This document shows positions 35,895 to 45,583 of a stretch of DNA of 64,000 nt, in pieces. Under the pieces are notes generated by a model. It ran no database searches and was not told the DNA's origin. It saw only the letters and a list, made by a program, of their open reading frames with translations. The stretch is taken from positions 1 through 64,000 of the forward strand of contig NZ_JAAATX020000011.1 of NCBI RefSeq assembly GCF_009908265.2, read 5' to 3'. The first letter of the stretch is position 1. Each line of letters starts with the position of its first letter. The translations under genes were made by a program, and so were the position numbers. The DNA is from Paragemmobacter amnigenus (GTDB taxonomy: Bacteria > Pseudomonadota > Alphaproteobacteria > Rhodobacterales > Rhodobacteraceae).

Positions 35895-36740
35895 TCAGGC
35901 CTCGAGCGCGGCGAGGCTGCGGACGGCGGCCTCGAAATGCTGGGGATGGGTGGAGATGGCGTCTTGCAGGAGCGCCTTGCCCACGGCGGTGTCGCCCTTC
36001 TTGAGGGCGGTCAGCGCAAGGGTGTAGAGCAGTTCGGCCTTTTCCGTCTGGGTCATCGGCACGACGGGCAGGTCGTATTTGCGCTGGGCGCCGCGCGCCA
36101 TGACGAGGTTGTTCTTGGCCGTGAAGAGCGTGTCGTCATAGGTCAGGGCGCGCACGAAGAGGAGTTCCGCCCCCGCGTAATCCTGCCGCGAGAGTTTCGA
36201 GAAGCCCCAGTTGTTGTAGACACCCGAAGGCTGGGTCGTCATGCCGGCGGCGATTTCGTAAAAGCTGTCGGCCTTTTTCCAGTCCTTGCGGCTGTCGGCC
36301 ACCATCGCCTCGAGCCGGTAGCGTTCGAAGGTCTCGTGCGTGGGGGGGATGCGGTTCAGTTCGGCTTCGGCCTTTTTCCAGTCATTGGTTCGGATATAGG
36401 CATCGGCCAGCGTGACGCGGTCATCCATCGTGCCTTCGGGCGAGGCGACGACGGCCTGCCAGACGGTCGCGGCCTCGGCCGGGCGCTGGGCGCGGATGAG
36501 CGATTTGGCGAGCCCCCGTTTCAGGTCGATGCGGTCGGGGTTTTCGCTGCTGGCCTTGGTGAAATAGGCGACCGCCTCTTTCGGGTCGCCCACGGTGAGC
36601 ATGATGTCGTTGAGGTTCGTCTCGTCGATGACGTTCACGCTCTGGATGGCGCGCTGCACCTCGGCGTCGGAGGTGCGGTTGCAGGCGGAAAGGCCCGCCG
36701 TGCCGGCAAGGCACAGGGCCGCGATGACGGTGTGGCGCAT
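35895..36740 (-). CDS. TPR lipoprotein of the Tad locus (TadD-like, longer)
   Basis: 281 residues. The signal peptide with AGLSAC lipobox makes it a probable lipid-anchored periplasmic protein. Several tetratricopeptide-like helices follow (DPKEAVAYFTKASSENPDRIDLKRG, NDWKKAEAELNRIPP, QDYAGAELLFVRALTYD). TadD-type proteins scaffold the outer-membrane secretin in characterised Tad systems. A second, shorter TPR lipoprotein sits just upstream on the same strand, so this locus carries two. Which one is the functional TadD cannot be decided here. Confidence 0.85.
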   Translation of the reverse strand: MRHTVIAALCLAGTAGLSACNRTSDAEVQRAIQSVNVIDETNLNDIMLTVGDPKEAVAYFTKASSENPDRIDLKRGLAKSLIRAQRPAEAATVWQAVVASPEGTMDDRVTLADAYIRTNDWKKAEAELNRIPPTHETFERYRLEAMVADSRKDWKKADSFYEIAAGMTTQPSGVYNNWGFSKLSRQDYAGAELLFVRALTYDDTLFTAKNNLVMARGAQRKYDLPVVPMTQTEKAELLYTLALTALKKGDTAVGKALLQDAISTHPQHFEAAVRSLAALEA

Positions 36741-36776
36741 ACTGCTCTGCGTCCTCTGCTGAATGGACGTCTTGCC

Positions 36777-37343
36777 CTAGAACTGCGAGAGGAGGACGAA
36801 GCGCCCCTGACCGCGCCGAACGAGGGTGAAGTCCGGTTTTTCTTTGGGTGCAGTGTATACCGCACTTTCGCTTTCCGCGATAGCGAGGCGCAGATTTTCG
36901 CGTATGGAGTCCGTTTCGCCACTGTCCAGCGCGAAGGCCTGCTGGAAGATACGCCGCGCCTCGCCCGCCTTGCCCTGTTCCATCAGCACGACGCCAAGGT
37001 TGTTGAGGGCGGGAACGAAGGTCGGGTCGCGCTTGATGGCCTGCCGGAGCAGGTCTTCGGCCTGTCCGAGGCGGCCGAGATGGAGGTTGGCGGAGCCGAG
37101 GGCGGAGAGGACATCGGCGTTCAGCCCCTGCTGGGCGGCGGCGCGCATATAGGCCTTGAGCGCGAGTTCGTATTCGCCCGCATCCATCAGGCGGTGGCCG
37201 ACGATCAGCCCGTCCTCGCCATCGGCGCGGCTGTCGATGCCGGGGGGCGTGCGACCGTCGGATGCGACAAGACCGCCTGTCGGCTGACAGGCGGCCAGAA
37301 GGATCAGACCTGCGGCAAGGGCAGGCGGGTATTGCAATCGCAC
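36777..37343 (-). CDS. TPR lipoprotein of the Tad locus (TadD-like, shorter)
   Basis: 188 residues with a signal peptide ending in LLAAC lipobox. TPR motifs occupy residues 50-165 (MDAGEYELALKAYMRAAAQQ, LGRLGQAEDLLRQAIKRDP, QGKAGEARRIFQQAFALD). Ends with RFVLLSQF. It lies seven bases downstream of the TadC gene. Together with the longer lipoprotein, it probably helps assemble or localise the CpaC secretin. Confidence 0.87.
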   Translation of the reverse strand: MRLQYPPALAAGLILLAACQPTGGLVASDGRTPPGIDSRADGEDGLIVGHRLMDAGEYELALKAYMRAAAQQGLNADVLSALGSANLHLGRLGQAEDLLRQAIKRDPTFVPALNNLGVVLMEQGKAGEARRIFQQAFALDSGETDSIRENLRLAIAESESAVYTAPKEKPDFTLVRRGQGRFVLLSQF

Positions 37344-37350
37344 CGTGGGC

Positions 37351-38331
37351 TCAGCCTCCGAACGCCTTCATGACGCCGTGGATGGAAGGTCCGATCAGGA
37401 TGATCATCAACGGCGGCACCGTGAAGAGCATTGTGCCGAGCGTCAGCTTGGTCGGCAAGGTGTTTGCCGTCTCTTCGGCCCGCATCACGCGCTTGTCCCG
37501 CATTTCGGAGGAGTAGACGCGCAGCGCCTCGGCGATCGAGGTGCCGAAGGTGGCGGACTGGATCATGGTGGTGACGAAAGAGGTGATGTCGGGCAGGCCC
37601 ACGCGTTCGGACATGTCGCGCAGCACCGTCACGCGTTCCTTGCCGGCGCGGACCTCCTGGCTCACGATGTCGAATTCCTCGGCCAGGTCGGGATAGGCCG
37701 AGCCGATCTCGCGCGCCACGCGGGCGATGGACTGGTCGAGCGACTGGCCCGCCTCGACGCAGACGAGCATCATGTCGAGCGCGTCGGGGAAGCCTTCGGT
37801 GATGGCCTGCTGGCGCACGGCAAGGCGGCGCTGCACCCAGTAGGTGGGCAGGTAATAGCCCGCGCCGGCGGGCAAGAGCACCGAGAGCGCCATGGCCTGC
37901 ATGTCGAGCGACTGCACGCGGCTGACGAGGAAGGCATAGACGACGCCCGCGAGCATGAACCCGATGGCCAGCAGGAACTGCATGGCGTGGAACATGCGGA
38001 CCGCGTTCTTGGAGCGGTAGCCCGCGCGCAGCATCCGGAGCCGCGCGGCGGACATCTGTTCCTTGTCCTGCGGTTCGAGGAAATGCGCGAACTTGTTGAG
38101 CTTGTCGTTGCGGTCCGAGGCGCGGCGCAGGTCGCCTTCGGGGACGGGGCGGTCCTTGGCGCGGTCGGCGGTCTGGCGGGGCTGCTTGATCTTGTCGAAG
38201 GGTTCCGGCTCTTTTTTCAGCAGGATCGGCAGGGTGACGACGATCAGGACCAGACCCAGCGCCCCTGTCAGCAGGAGCGGCCCGTGTTCGCCCAGACGGG
38301 CGACGATCATGGCGTTGAGTGTGTCGAGCAT
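37351..38331 (-). CDS. tadC: Tad inner-membrane platform protein TadC
   Basis: 326 residues with membrane segments at both ends (LLLTGALGLVLIVVTLPIL near the start; TLGTMLFTVPPLMIILIGPSI at the C-terminus). The central GspF-type domain contains DALDMMLVCVEAGQSLDQSIARVA, diagnostic of the type II secretion F family. TadB and TadC form the platform that couples the CpaF ATPase to pilin addition. It is four bases from TadB, on the same strand. Confidence 0.93.
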   Translation of the reverse strand: MLDTLNAMIVARLGEHGPLLLTGALGLVLIVVTLPILLKKEPEPFDKIKQPRQTADRAKDRPVPEGDLRRASDRNDKLNKFAHFLEPQDKEQMSAARLRMLRAGYRSKNAVRMFHAMQFLLAIGFMLAGVVYAFLVSRVQSLDMQAMALSVLLPAGAGYYLPTYWVQRRLAVRQQAITEGFPDALDMMLVCVEAGQSLDQSIARVAREIGSAYPDLAEEFDIVSQEVRAGKERVTVLRDMSERVGLPDITSFVTTMIQSATFGTSIAEALRVYSSEMRDKRVMRAEETANTLPTKLTLGTMLFTVPPLMIILIGPSIHGVMKAFGG

Positions 38332-38334
38332 GGG

Positions 38335-39303
38335 TCAGACCTTGATGTTGACCATCATCTTCATGAAGATGATGTTGACCACGAGGAAGGTGCATACGAA
38401 GAGTGCCGCAGGCACGAAATACTGGGTGTCCTTCACGCCGTCGTAATAGTCGGGCTTGAGCATCTGGATCAGCACGAGTGCCACGACGGGGAAGGCCGAC
38501 AGGAACATGCCGGACCATTTCGCCTCGGCCGTGATGGCCTTGACGCGGCGGAAGAGCTTGAACCGCGAGCGGATCACCTTGGCCAGACCGTCGAGGATTT
38601 CGGCAAGGTTGCCGCCCGACTGCTGCTGGATCGACACGGCGACGGCGAGGAAGTGGAGGTCCTGGTTGTCCATGCGGGTGGCGAAGGCGCGCAGGCTTTC
38701 GGCCACGTCGCGGCCATAGGTCGCCTCGTCCGCGATCAGGCCGAATTCGGTGCCGAGCGGGTCGGGAACCTCTTTCGAGACGATGGCGATGGCGTTGGAA
38801 AAGGGATGGCCCACGCGCAGCGAGCGCACCATGAGTTCGACGGCATCGGGAAGCTGCTCTTCCAGCATCGACATGCGCTTCTTGGCCTTGCGGGCGACCC
38901 AGACATAGACGCCGCCCACGCCCATCGCCACGGCAAGCGCGATGCGGACGGGTGTTTCGGCCGAGGTGCCGAGCGTGAGGCCGACATAGGCCACCACGCC
39001 CAGACCGGCCATGATCATCACGAGCTGGCGCGGGGTGAAGGCGATGTTGGCCTTTTGCGCCTTGGAGGCGAGGATCTTGTAGAGCGGGATGCCGCGGGCG
39101 TTCATGTGCTGCGACATCTCCTTGCGGAGCTGTTCGAGCACCTGTTCGCGGTTCTGGTTCTTTTCCAGAAGGGCGAGGCGGCGGCTGACCTTGGAGTCGA
39201 GGCTGATCGATTTGCCGAAGACGGTGAGATAGAGCCCCTCGACCATCACGACGACGGCGACGAAGATCACGATGTAGATGAGCGGGGCGGCGCTGAATTC
39301 CAT
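38335..39303 (-). CDS. tadB: Tad inner-membrane platform protein TadB
   Basis: 322 residues from MEFSAAPLIYIVIFVAVVVMVEG. The GspF-like segment is QLPDAVELMVRSLRVGHPFSNAIAIV, with SIQQQSGGNLAEILDGLAKVIRSR after it. At least four membrane helices. An upstream extension in frame was excluded because it overlaps CpaF and has no membrane character. Eleven bases separate it from cpaF. Paralogous in fold to TadC. Confidence 0.93.
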   Translation of the reverse strand: MEFSAAPLIYIVIFVAVVVMVEGLYLTVFGKSISLDSKVSRRLALLEKNQNREQVLEQLRKEMSQHMNARGIPLYKILASKAQKANIAFTPRQLVMIMAGLGVVAYVGLTLGTSAETPVRIALAVAMGVGGVYVWVARKAKKRMSMLEEQLPDAVELMVRSLRVGHPFSNAIAIVSKEVPDPLGTEFGLIADEATYGRDVAESLRAFATRMDNQDLHFLAVAVSIQQQSGGNLAEILDGLAKVIRSRFKLFRRVKAITAEAKWSGMFLSAFPVVALVLIQMLKPDYYDGVKDTQYFVPAALFVCTFLVVNIIFMKMMVNIKV

Positions 39304-39314
39304 TGGGACGGGCC

Positions 39315-40769
39315 TCAGATGATGGGTTCGTAGATGGAGGCGGGCAGGTCGTAGCCCCATTGGCGGAAGCGGTCGGAGTAGTGCGAGCGCACGCCGGTCG
39401 CGTTGAAGCGCCCGATGATCTTGCCCGAGGGTTCGACGCCGAGCCGTTCGTAGCGGAAGATTTCCTGCATCGAGATCACCTCGCCCTCCATCCCTGTGAT
39501 CTCGGTGATCGACACCATGCGGCGCGAGCCGTCCTGAAGGCGGCTTGCCTGCACGATCAGGTTGACGGCCGAGGCGATCTGCGAGCGGACGGCCTTGAGC
39601 GGCATGTCTATGCCCGCCATGGCAACCATGTTTTCCAGACGCGAGATGCCGTCGCGGGCGTTGTTGGCGTGGATCGTGGTCATCGATCCGTCATGGCCGG
39701 TGTTCATGGCCTGAAGCATGTCGATGACTTCCTCGCCGCGGGTTTCGCCGACGATGATGCGGTCGGGGCGCATCCGCAGCGCGTTCCTGAGACAGTCGCG
39801 CTGGGTCACGGCGCCCTTGCCTTCGACGTTGGCGGGGCGGCTTTCCATGCGGCCGACATGGACCTGCTGGAGCTGGAGTTCGGCCGTATCCTCGATCGTC
39901 AGGACGCGTTCGGTGTTGTCGATGAAGGAGGAGAGCGCGTTGAGCGTGGTGGTCTTGCCCGAGCCCGTGCCGCCCGAGACGATGATGTTCAGGCGGGTGG
40001 AGACGGCAGCCTGCAGATAGGCGGCCATCTCTTCGGTGAAGGCACCGAAGCGGACGAGGTCGGCGATGCCCAGCTTTTCCTTCTTGAATTTGCGGATCGA
40101 GACGAGCGATCCGTCCACCGCGACGGGGGGAACCATGCAGTTGAAGCGCGAGCCGTCGGCAAGGCGGGCGTCGCAATAGGGGTTGGATTCATCGACGCGG
40201 CGGCCCACGGCGGAGACGATCTTGTCGATGATCCGCAGGAGGTGGCGTTCGTCCTTGAAGGTGACGTCGGTCAGGGTCAGCTTGCCGCCGCGTTCGACGA
40301 AGATGCGGTTGGGACCGTTCACGAGGATGTCGGACACGCTGTCATCCTTGAGCAGCGGTTCCAGCGGGCCGAGGCCCATGACTTCGTCGTAGAGTTCCTG
40401 ATTGAGCGTCGCGCGGTCGTCCTTGTTCAGGGCAACCGACATCTCGGACAGGGCCTCGGAGGTGATTTCCGCGATCTCGGCCTTGAGGTTGGCTTCGGTG
40501 GCGTGTTCCAGCGCGGCGAGGTTGAGGCTTTCGAGGAGCTTCTTGTGAAGCTCTACCTTCAGCTCCATCAGTCGTTCCTTGCGCTTTTTCTCCTTGTCCG
40601 CGGCGGCGGCCTCGGGCGTGGCGGGCACGATGGCGGGACGGGCGGCGAGCATGGATTTCGGCGCGGCGGGTGCGGCGGCCTGTGCAGGGGTCGCGGTGGC
40701 GACCGGCACCACGGGGCGCAGTTCGGGACGGGTGTCGACGGCGTCGGATTTCTTGAAACGGGAAAACAT
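39315..40769 (-). CDS. cpaF: Tad secretion ATPase CpaF/TadA
   Basis: 484 residues. Hexameric traffic ATPase of the VirB11/GspE superfamily that powers pilus assembly. Walker [11 protein letters not shown] is near residues 266-273; the Asp box/Walker [15 protein letters not shown] and the His box STRLN...[10 protein letters not shown] follow. The N-terminus (1-70) is Ala/Pro-rich and then charged, as in other CpaF. Spacing to CpaE is 45 bases. Motifs are complete, so it is expected to be active. Confidence 0.96.
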   Translation of the reverse strand: MFSRFKKSDAVDTRPELRPVVPVATATPAQAAAPAAPKSMLAARPAIVPATPEAAAADKEKKRKERLMELKVELHKKLLESLNLAALEHATEANLKAEIAEITSEALSEMSVALNKDDRATLNQELYDEVMGLGPLEPLLKDDSVSDILVNGPNRIFVERGGKLTLTDVTFKDERHLLRIIDKIVSAVGRRVDESNPYCDARLADGSRFNCMVPPVAVDGSLVSIRKFKKEKLGIADLVRFGAFTEEMAAYLQAAVSTRLNIIVSGGTGSGKTTTLNALSSFIDNTERVLTIEDTAELQLQQVHVGRMESRPANVEGKGAVTQRDCLRNALRMRPDRIIVGETRGEEVIDMLQAMNTGHDGSMTTIHANNARDGISRLENMVAMAGIDMPLKAVRSQIASAVNLIVQASRLQDGSRRMVSITEITGMEGEVISMQEIFRYERLGVEPSGKIIGRFNATGVRSHYSDRFRQWGYDLPASIYEPII

Positions 40770-40814
40770 GGCGATGGCCCCCCCCAGGCCCGGGACAGAC
40801 GGTCGGTCAGGCGG

Positions 40815-42101
40815 TTACTTGCGGCCGGTTTCCACGGCGCGGTTCAGGTCGTGCAGCGACTTGGCCAGCTTTTGCAGCTCGCGCCGGACCGGATTCTTGG
40901 CTGCGGTCAGGGCCAGCGGGTTGCCGTGGTCATTGGCCTGCGTCACCTGCGGGCCGCCGTCGGGGATCTGCACCTCGAAGGAGATGTCGAGCGATTCCGA
41001 CATGCGTTTCACGCGGCTCTTGGCAGAGAGGTCGGTGAATTTGGGCGCGCGGTTCAGCACGAAGCGGAGTTTCTCGTGCGGCAGCGTCTCGGCCTTGAGC
41101 GCGCGGACGAGGCGCAGCACGTTCTGGGCCGAGCGCAGGTCGAGGTCGAGCGTGGAGAAATACACATGGGCGCGGGTCAGGACGGTTTCGGTCCAGGCCA
41201 CGATGGTTTTGGGCATGTCGATGATGACGAAGTCGAAATTCGCCTCGGCCATGTCGATGATGCGGGCGATGTCCTCGGGCGCGACGATGTCGAGCGGCAG
41301 CATGTCGGCGGGCGCGGTCAGGACGTGCAGCTTCTCGCCATAGGTGACCATCGCCTCGAGGAAGGCGTCGCTGTCGGCGGCGCCGGTGTCGGAGAGGAGT
41401 TCGAAGACCGCCTCCTTGCGGGGCAGGTCGAGATAGGTCGCGACCGAGCCATACTGGAAGTCGAAGTCCAGAAGGCAGACGCGGGGCGCGTTGGTCTTGT
41501 CGATGGTGGCCAGTTCCCACGCGAGATTGGCCGCGAAGGTCGAGGCACCCGATCCGCCCGAGAGGCCGTGCACGGGCAGGACGACGCCGTTGCGGTCGCC
41601 CTTGGCCTTGAAGCTGGGCGATTGCGGGGCGGGGTCGGGGACGGCGTGCAGATGCGTCACCGTGGCGGGCTGCGGCGCGGCCACGGGGGCGGCGGGGCGG
41701 CGGATGCGTTCGATCGCGTCCTTCAGCGCGCCGTCGGGCAGCGGGTAGGGAACGAAATCGTCGGCCCCCATCCGCAGGAGCTGGTGCAGGCCTGCGGGGC
41801 TGATGCGGTCGGCGATCAGGATGATCTTGATGTGGCGTTCGGCGGCGGATCTGATGATGCCGGTGATGCGGGAAAGATCCCCCTCATCCTCGCCGTTCAC
41901 GGCGATGGCGACGAATTCGAGGCTTTCGGCATCGGGCTGCGACAGGAATTCATGTGCCTCGTCGAAGGACAGGTCGCCCCAGCTTTCGCCGAGTTCGAGT
42001 TCCATGTCGTCGATCAGCAGATCGAAATTCTGGATATCCCGCGAGATGGTGCAGGCCAGAATCGGTGCCGGTTCCGGCATCTTGTTCGCAGCAGTGCTCA
42101 T
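40815..42101 (-). CDS. cpaE: Pilus assembly localisation ATPase CpaE/TadZ
   Basis: 428 residues from MSTAANKMPEPAPIL. N-terminal receiver-like domain (FVAIAVNGEDEGDLSRI, IILIADRISPAGL), then a MinD/ParA-type ATPase domain with HGLSGGSGASTFAANLA near residue 165. The lysine of the canonical deviant Walker A is replaced by Ala (GGSGAST), as in other CpaE. CpaE/TadZ fixes the assembly machine at a cell pole in Caulobacter. A long upstream frame was rejected because it lacks coding character. It is preceded by a 284-base gap with a hairpin. Confidence 0.9.
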   Translation of the reverse strand: MSTAANKMPEPAPILACTISRDIQNFDLLIDDMELELGESWGDLSFDEAHEFLSQPDAESLEFVAIAVNGEDEGDLSRITGIIRSAAERHIKIILIADRISPAGLHQLLRMGADDFVPYPLPDGALKDAIERIRRPAAPVAAPQPATVTHLHAVPDPAPQSPSFKAKGDRNGVVLPVHGLSGGSGASTFAANLAWELATIDKTNAPRVCLLDFDFQYGSVATYLDLPRKEAVFELLSDTGAADSDAFLEAMVTYGEKLHVLTAPADMLPLDIVAPEDIARIIDMAEANFDFVIIDMPKTIVAWTETVLTRAHVYFSTLDLDLRSAQNVLRLVRALKAETLPHEKLRFVLNRAPKFTDLSAKSRVKRMSESLDISFEVQIPDGGPQVTQANDHGNPLALTAAKNPVRRELQKLAKSLHDLNRAVETGRK

Positions 42102-42385
42102 CGCCTTCGTCCTCGTTTCCCGGGGCCTGCGTCGGGGGTGAGGACCGGTCCTTGCGGACAGGCGCACCACCGGCGACCCCGCACGGCAAAACGCCGTGAG
42201 ATTGTTCCCAGTCGAGGGAAAGCTGGGGGGCAATGGTGGCGATTCTTGGGCTAGAAAAGCGTGATTGTTTGAAAAATGGGGACTTTCGGCGGGCAGGGGA
42301 AGCGCTGTTCGCGCAAAGCCGCAGCGCCGCGCGCGCAATCGGGGCGCGCGGCGGAAACATTCGGGCAAGCAGGCCCGCGGGCCGC
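42102..42385. promoter_or_regulatory. Spacer within the Tad locus with hairpin, possible internal promoter
   Basis: 284 bases between the OmpA-type lipoprotein gene and cpaE. It holds a 9-bp perfect stem at 42326-42352 (GCCGCGCGC arm) about 35 bases after the OmpA-type stop on the minus strand, and an AT-richer stretch around 42230-42290 in front of cpaE. It may separate two transcripts of the locus. No gene is seen. Confidence 0.4.
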
Positions 42386-43024
42386 TCAGGGTGCGGGGGC
42401 AGCGGCCGCGTCGCCTGCAGCGGCAACGGATTTGGGGCGCGGAATGGCCGAGTCGATATATTCGCGATAGATGATCGCGGCGTATTTGCCATCCAGCACG
42501 GTCGGGTGCCGTTTCAGGAAACCCGACACCTCGGTCACGGTGCGGCGGTTCTGCTGTTCCGGGCCGGGGGTGGCGATGACGGGGCGCGTCTCGCCATAGG
42601 AGACCAGAGCCTCGAGCCGGTTGCGCGAGATGCCGCGCGACGAGAAGAAGGCGACGACGGCTTCGGCGCGGCGCTGGCCCAGACGGCGGTTGTAGGCGTC
42701 GGAGCCGACGAGATCGGTATGGCCGTAGACGCGGAAGCGCACCTCGGGGAACTGGCGGATCCAGTCGGCCTGACGGGCGAGGGTGGATTGCGCCTCGGGC
42801 GAGAGCTGGGCGCTGTTGAAGGCGAAGGTGATGGTGGAGGGCACCTCGCGCGCGAAGCGTTCGCCCAGTGCCTGCACGGGGTCGATCTGGCCGGTCTGGA
42901 CCAGCGTGTTGTTCATCGTGGAATTGCCGAAGCCCGCGCGGTTCATCTCGTGCCCGACCTCGCCCTGCAGGCAGCCGGAGAGAAGGGTGGCGGAGGCAAG
43001 GGCGGTTGCGGCGCGCAGCATCAT
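42386..43024 (-). CDS. OmpA-family lipoprotein of the Tad locus
   Basis: 212 residues. The signal peptide has an LLSGC lipobox, and the C-terminal OmpA peptidoglycan-binding domain contains YGHTDLVGSDAYNRRLGQRRAEAV. It occupies the place where CpaD is found in Caulobacter-type loci, next to the secretin. The likely job is to hold the secretin complex in the cell wall. The C-terminal Ala/Pro tail is disordered. It begins seven bases after the CpaC stop codon, so one operon is likely. Confidence 0.88.
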   Translation of the reverse strand: MMLRAATALASATLLSGCLQGEVGHEMNRAGFGNSTMNNTLVQTGQIDPVQALGERFAREVPSTITFAFNSAQLSPEAQSTLARQADWIRQFPEVRFRVYGHTDLVGSDAYNRRLGQRRAEAVVAFFSSRGISRNRLEALVSYGETRPVIATPGPEQQNRRTVTEVSGFLKRHPTVLDGKYAAIIYREYIDSAIPRPKSVAAAGDAAAAPAP

Positions 43025-43031
43025 CTGGCCC

Positions 43032-44432
43032 TCACTCCATCACATAGCCGTAGGAGCCGGTGAAGTCCTGACGGGCGACTTCGCCGGCGGCGCCCTTGCC
43101 CGCGCTCTTCTCGACATTGCCGAAGAGGAAGAGGTCCTTTTCGGAGGGCAGGCGGACGCGGTCGGTGGGCAGGGCCAGCGCCTCGCCCCGGGTGGGGGTG
43201 ACGAGATGCGGGGTCACGATGATCACGAGTTCCGACTGCGAGCGCTGGTATTCGGCCGAGCGGAAGAGCGCGCCGAGCACGGGGATGTCGCCCAGCCAAG
43301 GCACCTGACCGTTCAGGTCGCGGAAGTCGTCCTGCAGGAGGCCCGCGATGGCGAAGGATTCCCCGTCGCGCATCTCCACCGTGGTGGAGGTTTCGCGGCG
43401 CTTGAAGGCGGTGAGGGTGATGTTATCCACCTCGGCCGTGACGGTGCCGTCGACCGAGGAGACGGCGGCCTTGATCTGCAGGTTGATCAGGTCACCGTCC
43501 ACCACGGTGGGGGTGAAGGTCATCTCGACGCCGAAGGGTTTGTAATCGACCTTGATCGCGCCGTTGTCCGAGATCGGGACAGGATATTCGCCGCCCGCGA
43601 GGAAGGAGGCTTCCTGACCGGAGAGGGCGGTGAGGTTCGGTTCGGCAAGGGTGCGGACGACGCCTTTGGATTCAAGCGCTTCGAGCAGGATGCCGACCTG
43701 GAGGGAGCCTGCGGTGAAGCCGAGGAGCGCCGCGCCCTGCGCGTCGGGATTGAGCGCGACGTTCTGGTTGCCGAGTGTCTTGGGCACGGTAACGGGCAGG
43801 AAGGCGCCGGACTGCACGGCGCTGCGGTTCGAGCCGGTGCTGGCGGCGAGCGAGGCGGACAGGTTCTTGGCCACCTGACGCTGCATTTCGGCGAAGCGGA
43901 CCTTGAGCATCACCTGCTGCGTGCCGCCGACGGTCATCAGGTTCGAGACGCGGTCGGGGGCGTAGCGCTGGGCAAGGTCGAGCGCGCGCGAGAGTTTCGC
44001 AGCCGAGGAGACGGTACCCGACAGGACGATGCCGTCATTGGCGGTGCGGACCTCGATCTTCTCGCCCGGCAGGATCTGGTTCAGGCGTTCCTTGAATTCG
44101 GCAATGTCGGTGACGACCTGCACCTCGACATTGGTGATCAGATCGCCTTCGGAGGAGAGGAGCGTCAGGGTGGTGCGTCCGGGCGTCTTGCCCAGCACGT
44201 AGATGGAGCGGTCCGACAGGGTGGAGATGTCCGCGATGCCGGGATTGGCGATGGAGAGTTCCGCGAAGGGAACGTCGCTTTCCAGCACGACGGCGCGGTT
44301 CATCGGCACCTCGAGCGACTGCGACGCCGTGCCCTCGACCACGCGGAGCACTTCGGCCATGGCCGTGGCGGTCAGGCCGGAGGCAAGGCCGAGGCCGAGC
44401 GCGCCCGCCATGAACAGTTGTCGCATTCGCAT
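43032..44432 (-). CDS. cpaC: Tad outer-membrane secretin CpaC/RcpA
   Basis: 466 residues from MRMRQLFMAGALGLG, a Sec signal peptide ending near AMA. N-terminal pilus-assembly domain (VLRVVEGTASQSLEVPMNRAVVLE), a BON-like part, then the secretin core (GILLEALESKGVVRTLAEPNLTALSGQ) and the C-terminal ELVIIVTPHLVTP. It forms the outer-membrane channel for the Flp pilus. The start was preferred over an upstream one because AGGT lies a few bases before it and the signal peptide begins there. Confidence 0.95.
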   Translation of the reverse strand: MRMRQLFMAGALGLGLASGLTATAMAEVLRVVEGTASQSLEVPMNRAVVLESDVPFAELSIANPGIADISTLSDRSIYVLGKTPGRTTLTLLSSEGDLITNVEVQVVTDIAEFKERLNQILPGEKIEVRTANDGIVLSGTVSSAAKLSRALDLAQRYAPDRVSNLMTVGGTQQVMLKVRFAEMQRQVAKNLSASLAASTGSNRSAVQSGAFLPVTVPKTLGNQNVALNPDAQGAALLGFTAGSLQVGILLEALESKGVVRTLAEPNLTALSGQEASFLAGGEYPVPISDNGAIKVDYKPFGVEMTFTPTVVDGDLINLQIKAAVSSVDGTVTAEVDNITLTAFKRRETSTTVEMRDGESFAIAGLLQDDFRDLNGQVPWLGDIPVLGALFRSAEYQRSQSELVIIVTPHLVTPTRGEALALPTDRVRLPSEKDLFLFGNVEKSAGKGAAGEVARQDFTGSYGYVME

Positions 44433-44599
44433 CGGTGACCTGCCCTTTCGATCACGCCTCAAACGCGGGTCTTTTCCGCCCGCTCCGTGCCGCAAGATGC
44501 CCGAAGTGGAGATTTATTGCAAGAATCACCAACTTAAGGCTGGAACCTGATGTGGATAAGTCGCACAGGGGATTGTCCGTCCCAAAAGATCGTAGTCCA

Positions 44600-44629
44600 A
44601 AAGAAACGACCCACCATATCCGGTGGGTC
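44600..44629 (-). terminator. Terminator-like hairpin between cpaB and cpaC
   Basis: Minus-strand stem GACCCACC, loop GGATAT, then GGTGGGTC (44608-44629), followed by GTTTCTTTT. It lies 27 bases after the cpaB stop and about 170 bases before the cpaC start. The T run is interrupted, so partial read-through is likely. This would lower cpaC and downstream expression relative to cpaB. Confidence 0.65.
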
Positions 44630-44656
44630 ATTTCCGCCATACTTCCGGCCTGCGGG

Positions 44657-45496
44657 TCAGTTGGTGCAGGGGATCGGGATGTCGACCACCTCGCCGCCCT
44701 TGCGGGTGCGGACGGTGCAGACGCGTTCGGCCTCGACCCGCACGACCTTTTCGCGTTCGATGCCCAGAAGGCTGTCGCTGTTGACCTCGACCCGGCCGTC
44801 GATCGTGGAGGCGGTGTTGCCGACGAGCGAGAGGGCAAGGCGGCCGGTGGCCTGTGCCTGTGCCAGACGCGCCACCTGTTCGGGCGTGACCTGCACCGTG
44901 ACGGTCTGGGCCACCAGCGCGCCGCCGGTCGCGGCGCCGTCGGCGGTCTGGTCCACGGCGATGACGTTGACGCTGGATTCGATCAGCTTGGTGATGTCGC
45001 GGTTGCCGACGCTGCCGGTCCAGTAGACGTCGACGAAATTGCCCGGATAGACGAAGCCCGACACGCCCGAGACGGTGTCGACCTTGATCGCGAAGGCGCG
45101 CATCCCGTCCGACAGGGTGCCGGTCAGACCTGCGGGCTGGCCCGGCTTGGTGACCTTGACCGCGAGGATCGGCTCGTACGCCTCCATCGGGCGGATGACG
45201 AAGCGGGGCTTGTCGGTGGTTTCGGGGAACAGGTCCGTTTCCTTGGAAAACGCGCCTTTGGGCAGGAAGGATTTCTGCCAGTAGATTTTCTGCACGTCCT
45301 CGGGTTTGAGGACGTCGCCGTATTTGACGGGTTTATTGACCACATAGACCTCGACCAGATCACCGACCGCCTGACGGAAGGCGCGTTCCTGTGTCAGGGC
45401 GGTTTCGGTCTGGCTGATATAGCCCTGGGCCATCTTGACCGCGAAACCCGCAAGGGCCACGCCGAGGATGAGGACCAGTCCGAAGATCATTCTCAT
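44657..45496 (-). CDS. cpaB: Pilus assembly protein CpaB/RcpC
   Basis: 279 residues. N-terminal hydrophobic anchor (IFGLVLILGVALAGFAV), then a SAF domain (VEVYVVNKPVKYGDVLKPEDVQKI) and the RcpC/CpaB core (FVYPGNFVDVYWTG). A periplasmic or membrane-linked partner of the secretin. It ends with two Cys-containing segments (RVCTVRTRKGG, IPIPCTN). Located between the second Flp pilin and the secretin gene in the same direction. Confidence 0.92.
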   Translation of the reverse strand: MRMIFGLVLILGVALAGFAVKMAQGYISQTETALTQERAFRQAVGDLVEVYVVNKPVKYGDVLKPEDVQKIYWQKSFLPKGAFSKETDLFPETTDKPRFVIRPMEAYEPILAVKVTKPGQPAGLTGTLSDGMRAFAIKVDTVSGVSGFVYPGNFVDVYWTGSVGNRDITKLIESSVNVIAVDQTADGAATGGALVAQTVTVQVTPEQVARLAQAQATGRLALSLVGNTASTIDGRVEVNSDSLLGIEREKVVRVEAERVCTVRTRKGGEVVDIPIPCTN

Positions 45497-45583
45497 GGTG
45501 TCTGCCTTTTGTATGCGGCCCTTCTGGACGGGCCTTCACGGGCGTTCGACCCGATGGAGCGGCTCCACCGGGTAGAGGGTCTG

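Noticed and set aside
39303-42254. 983-codon plus-strand frame
   Set aside because: Antisense to cpaF and cpaE; composition rich in Gly, His, Asp and Val, typical of reverse frames in GC-rich DNA.
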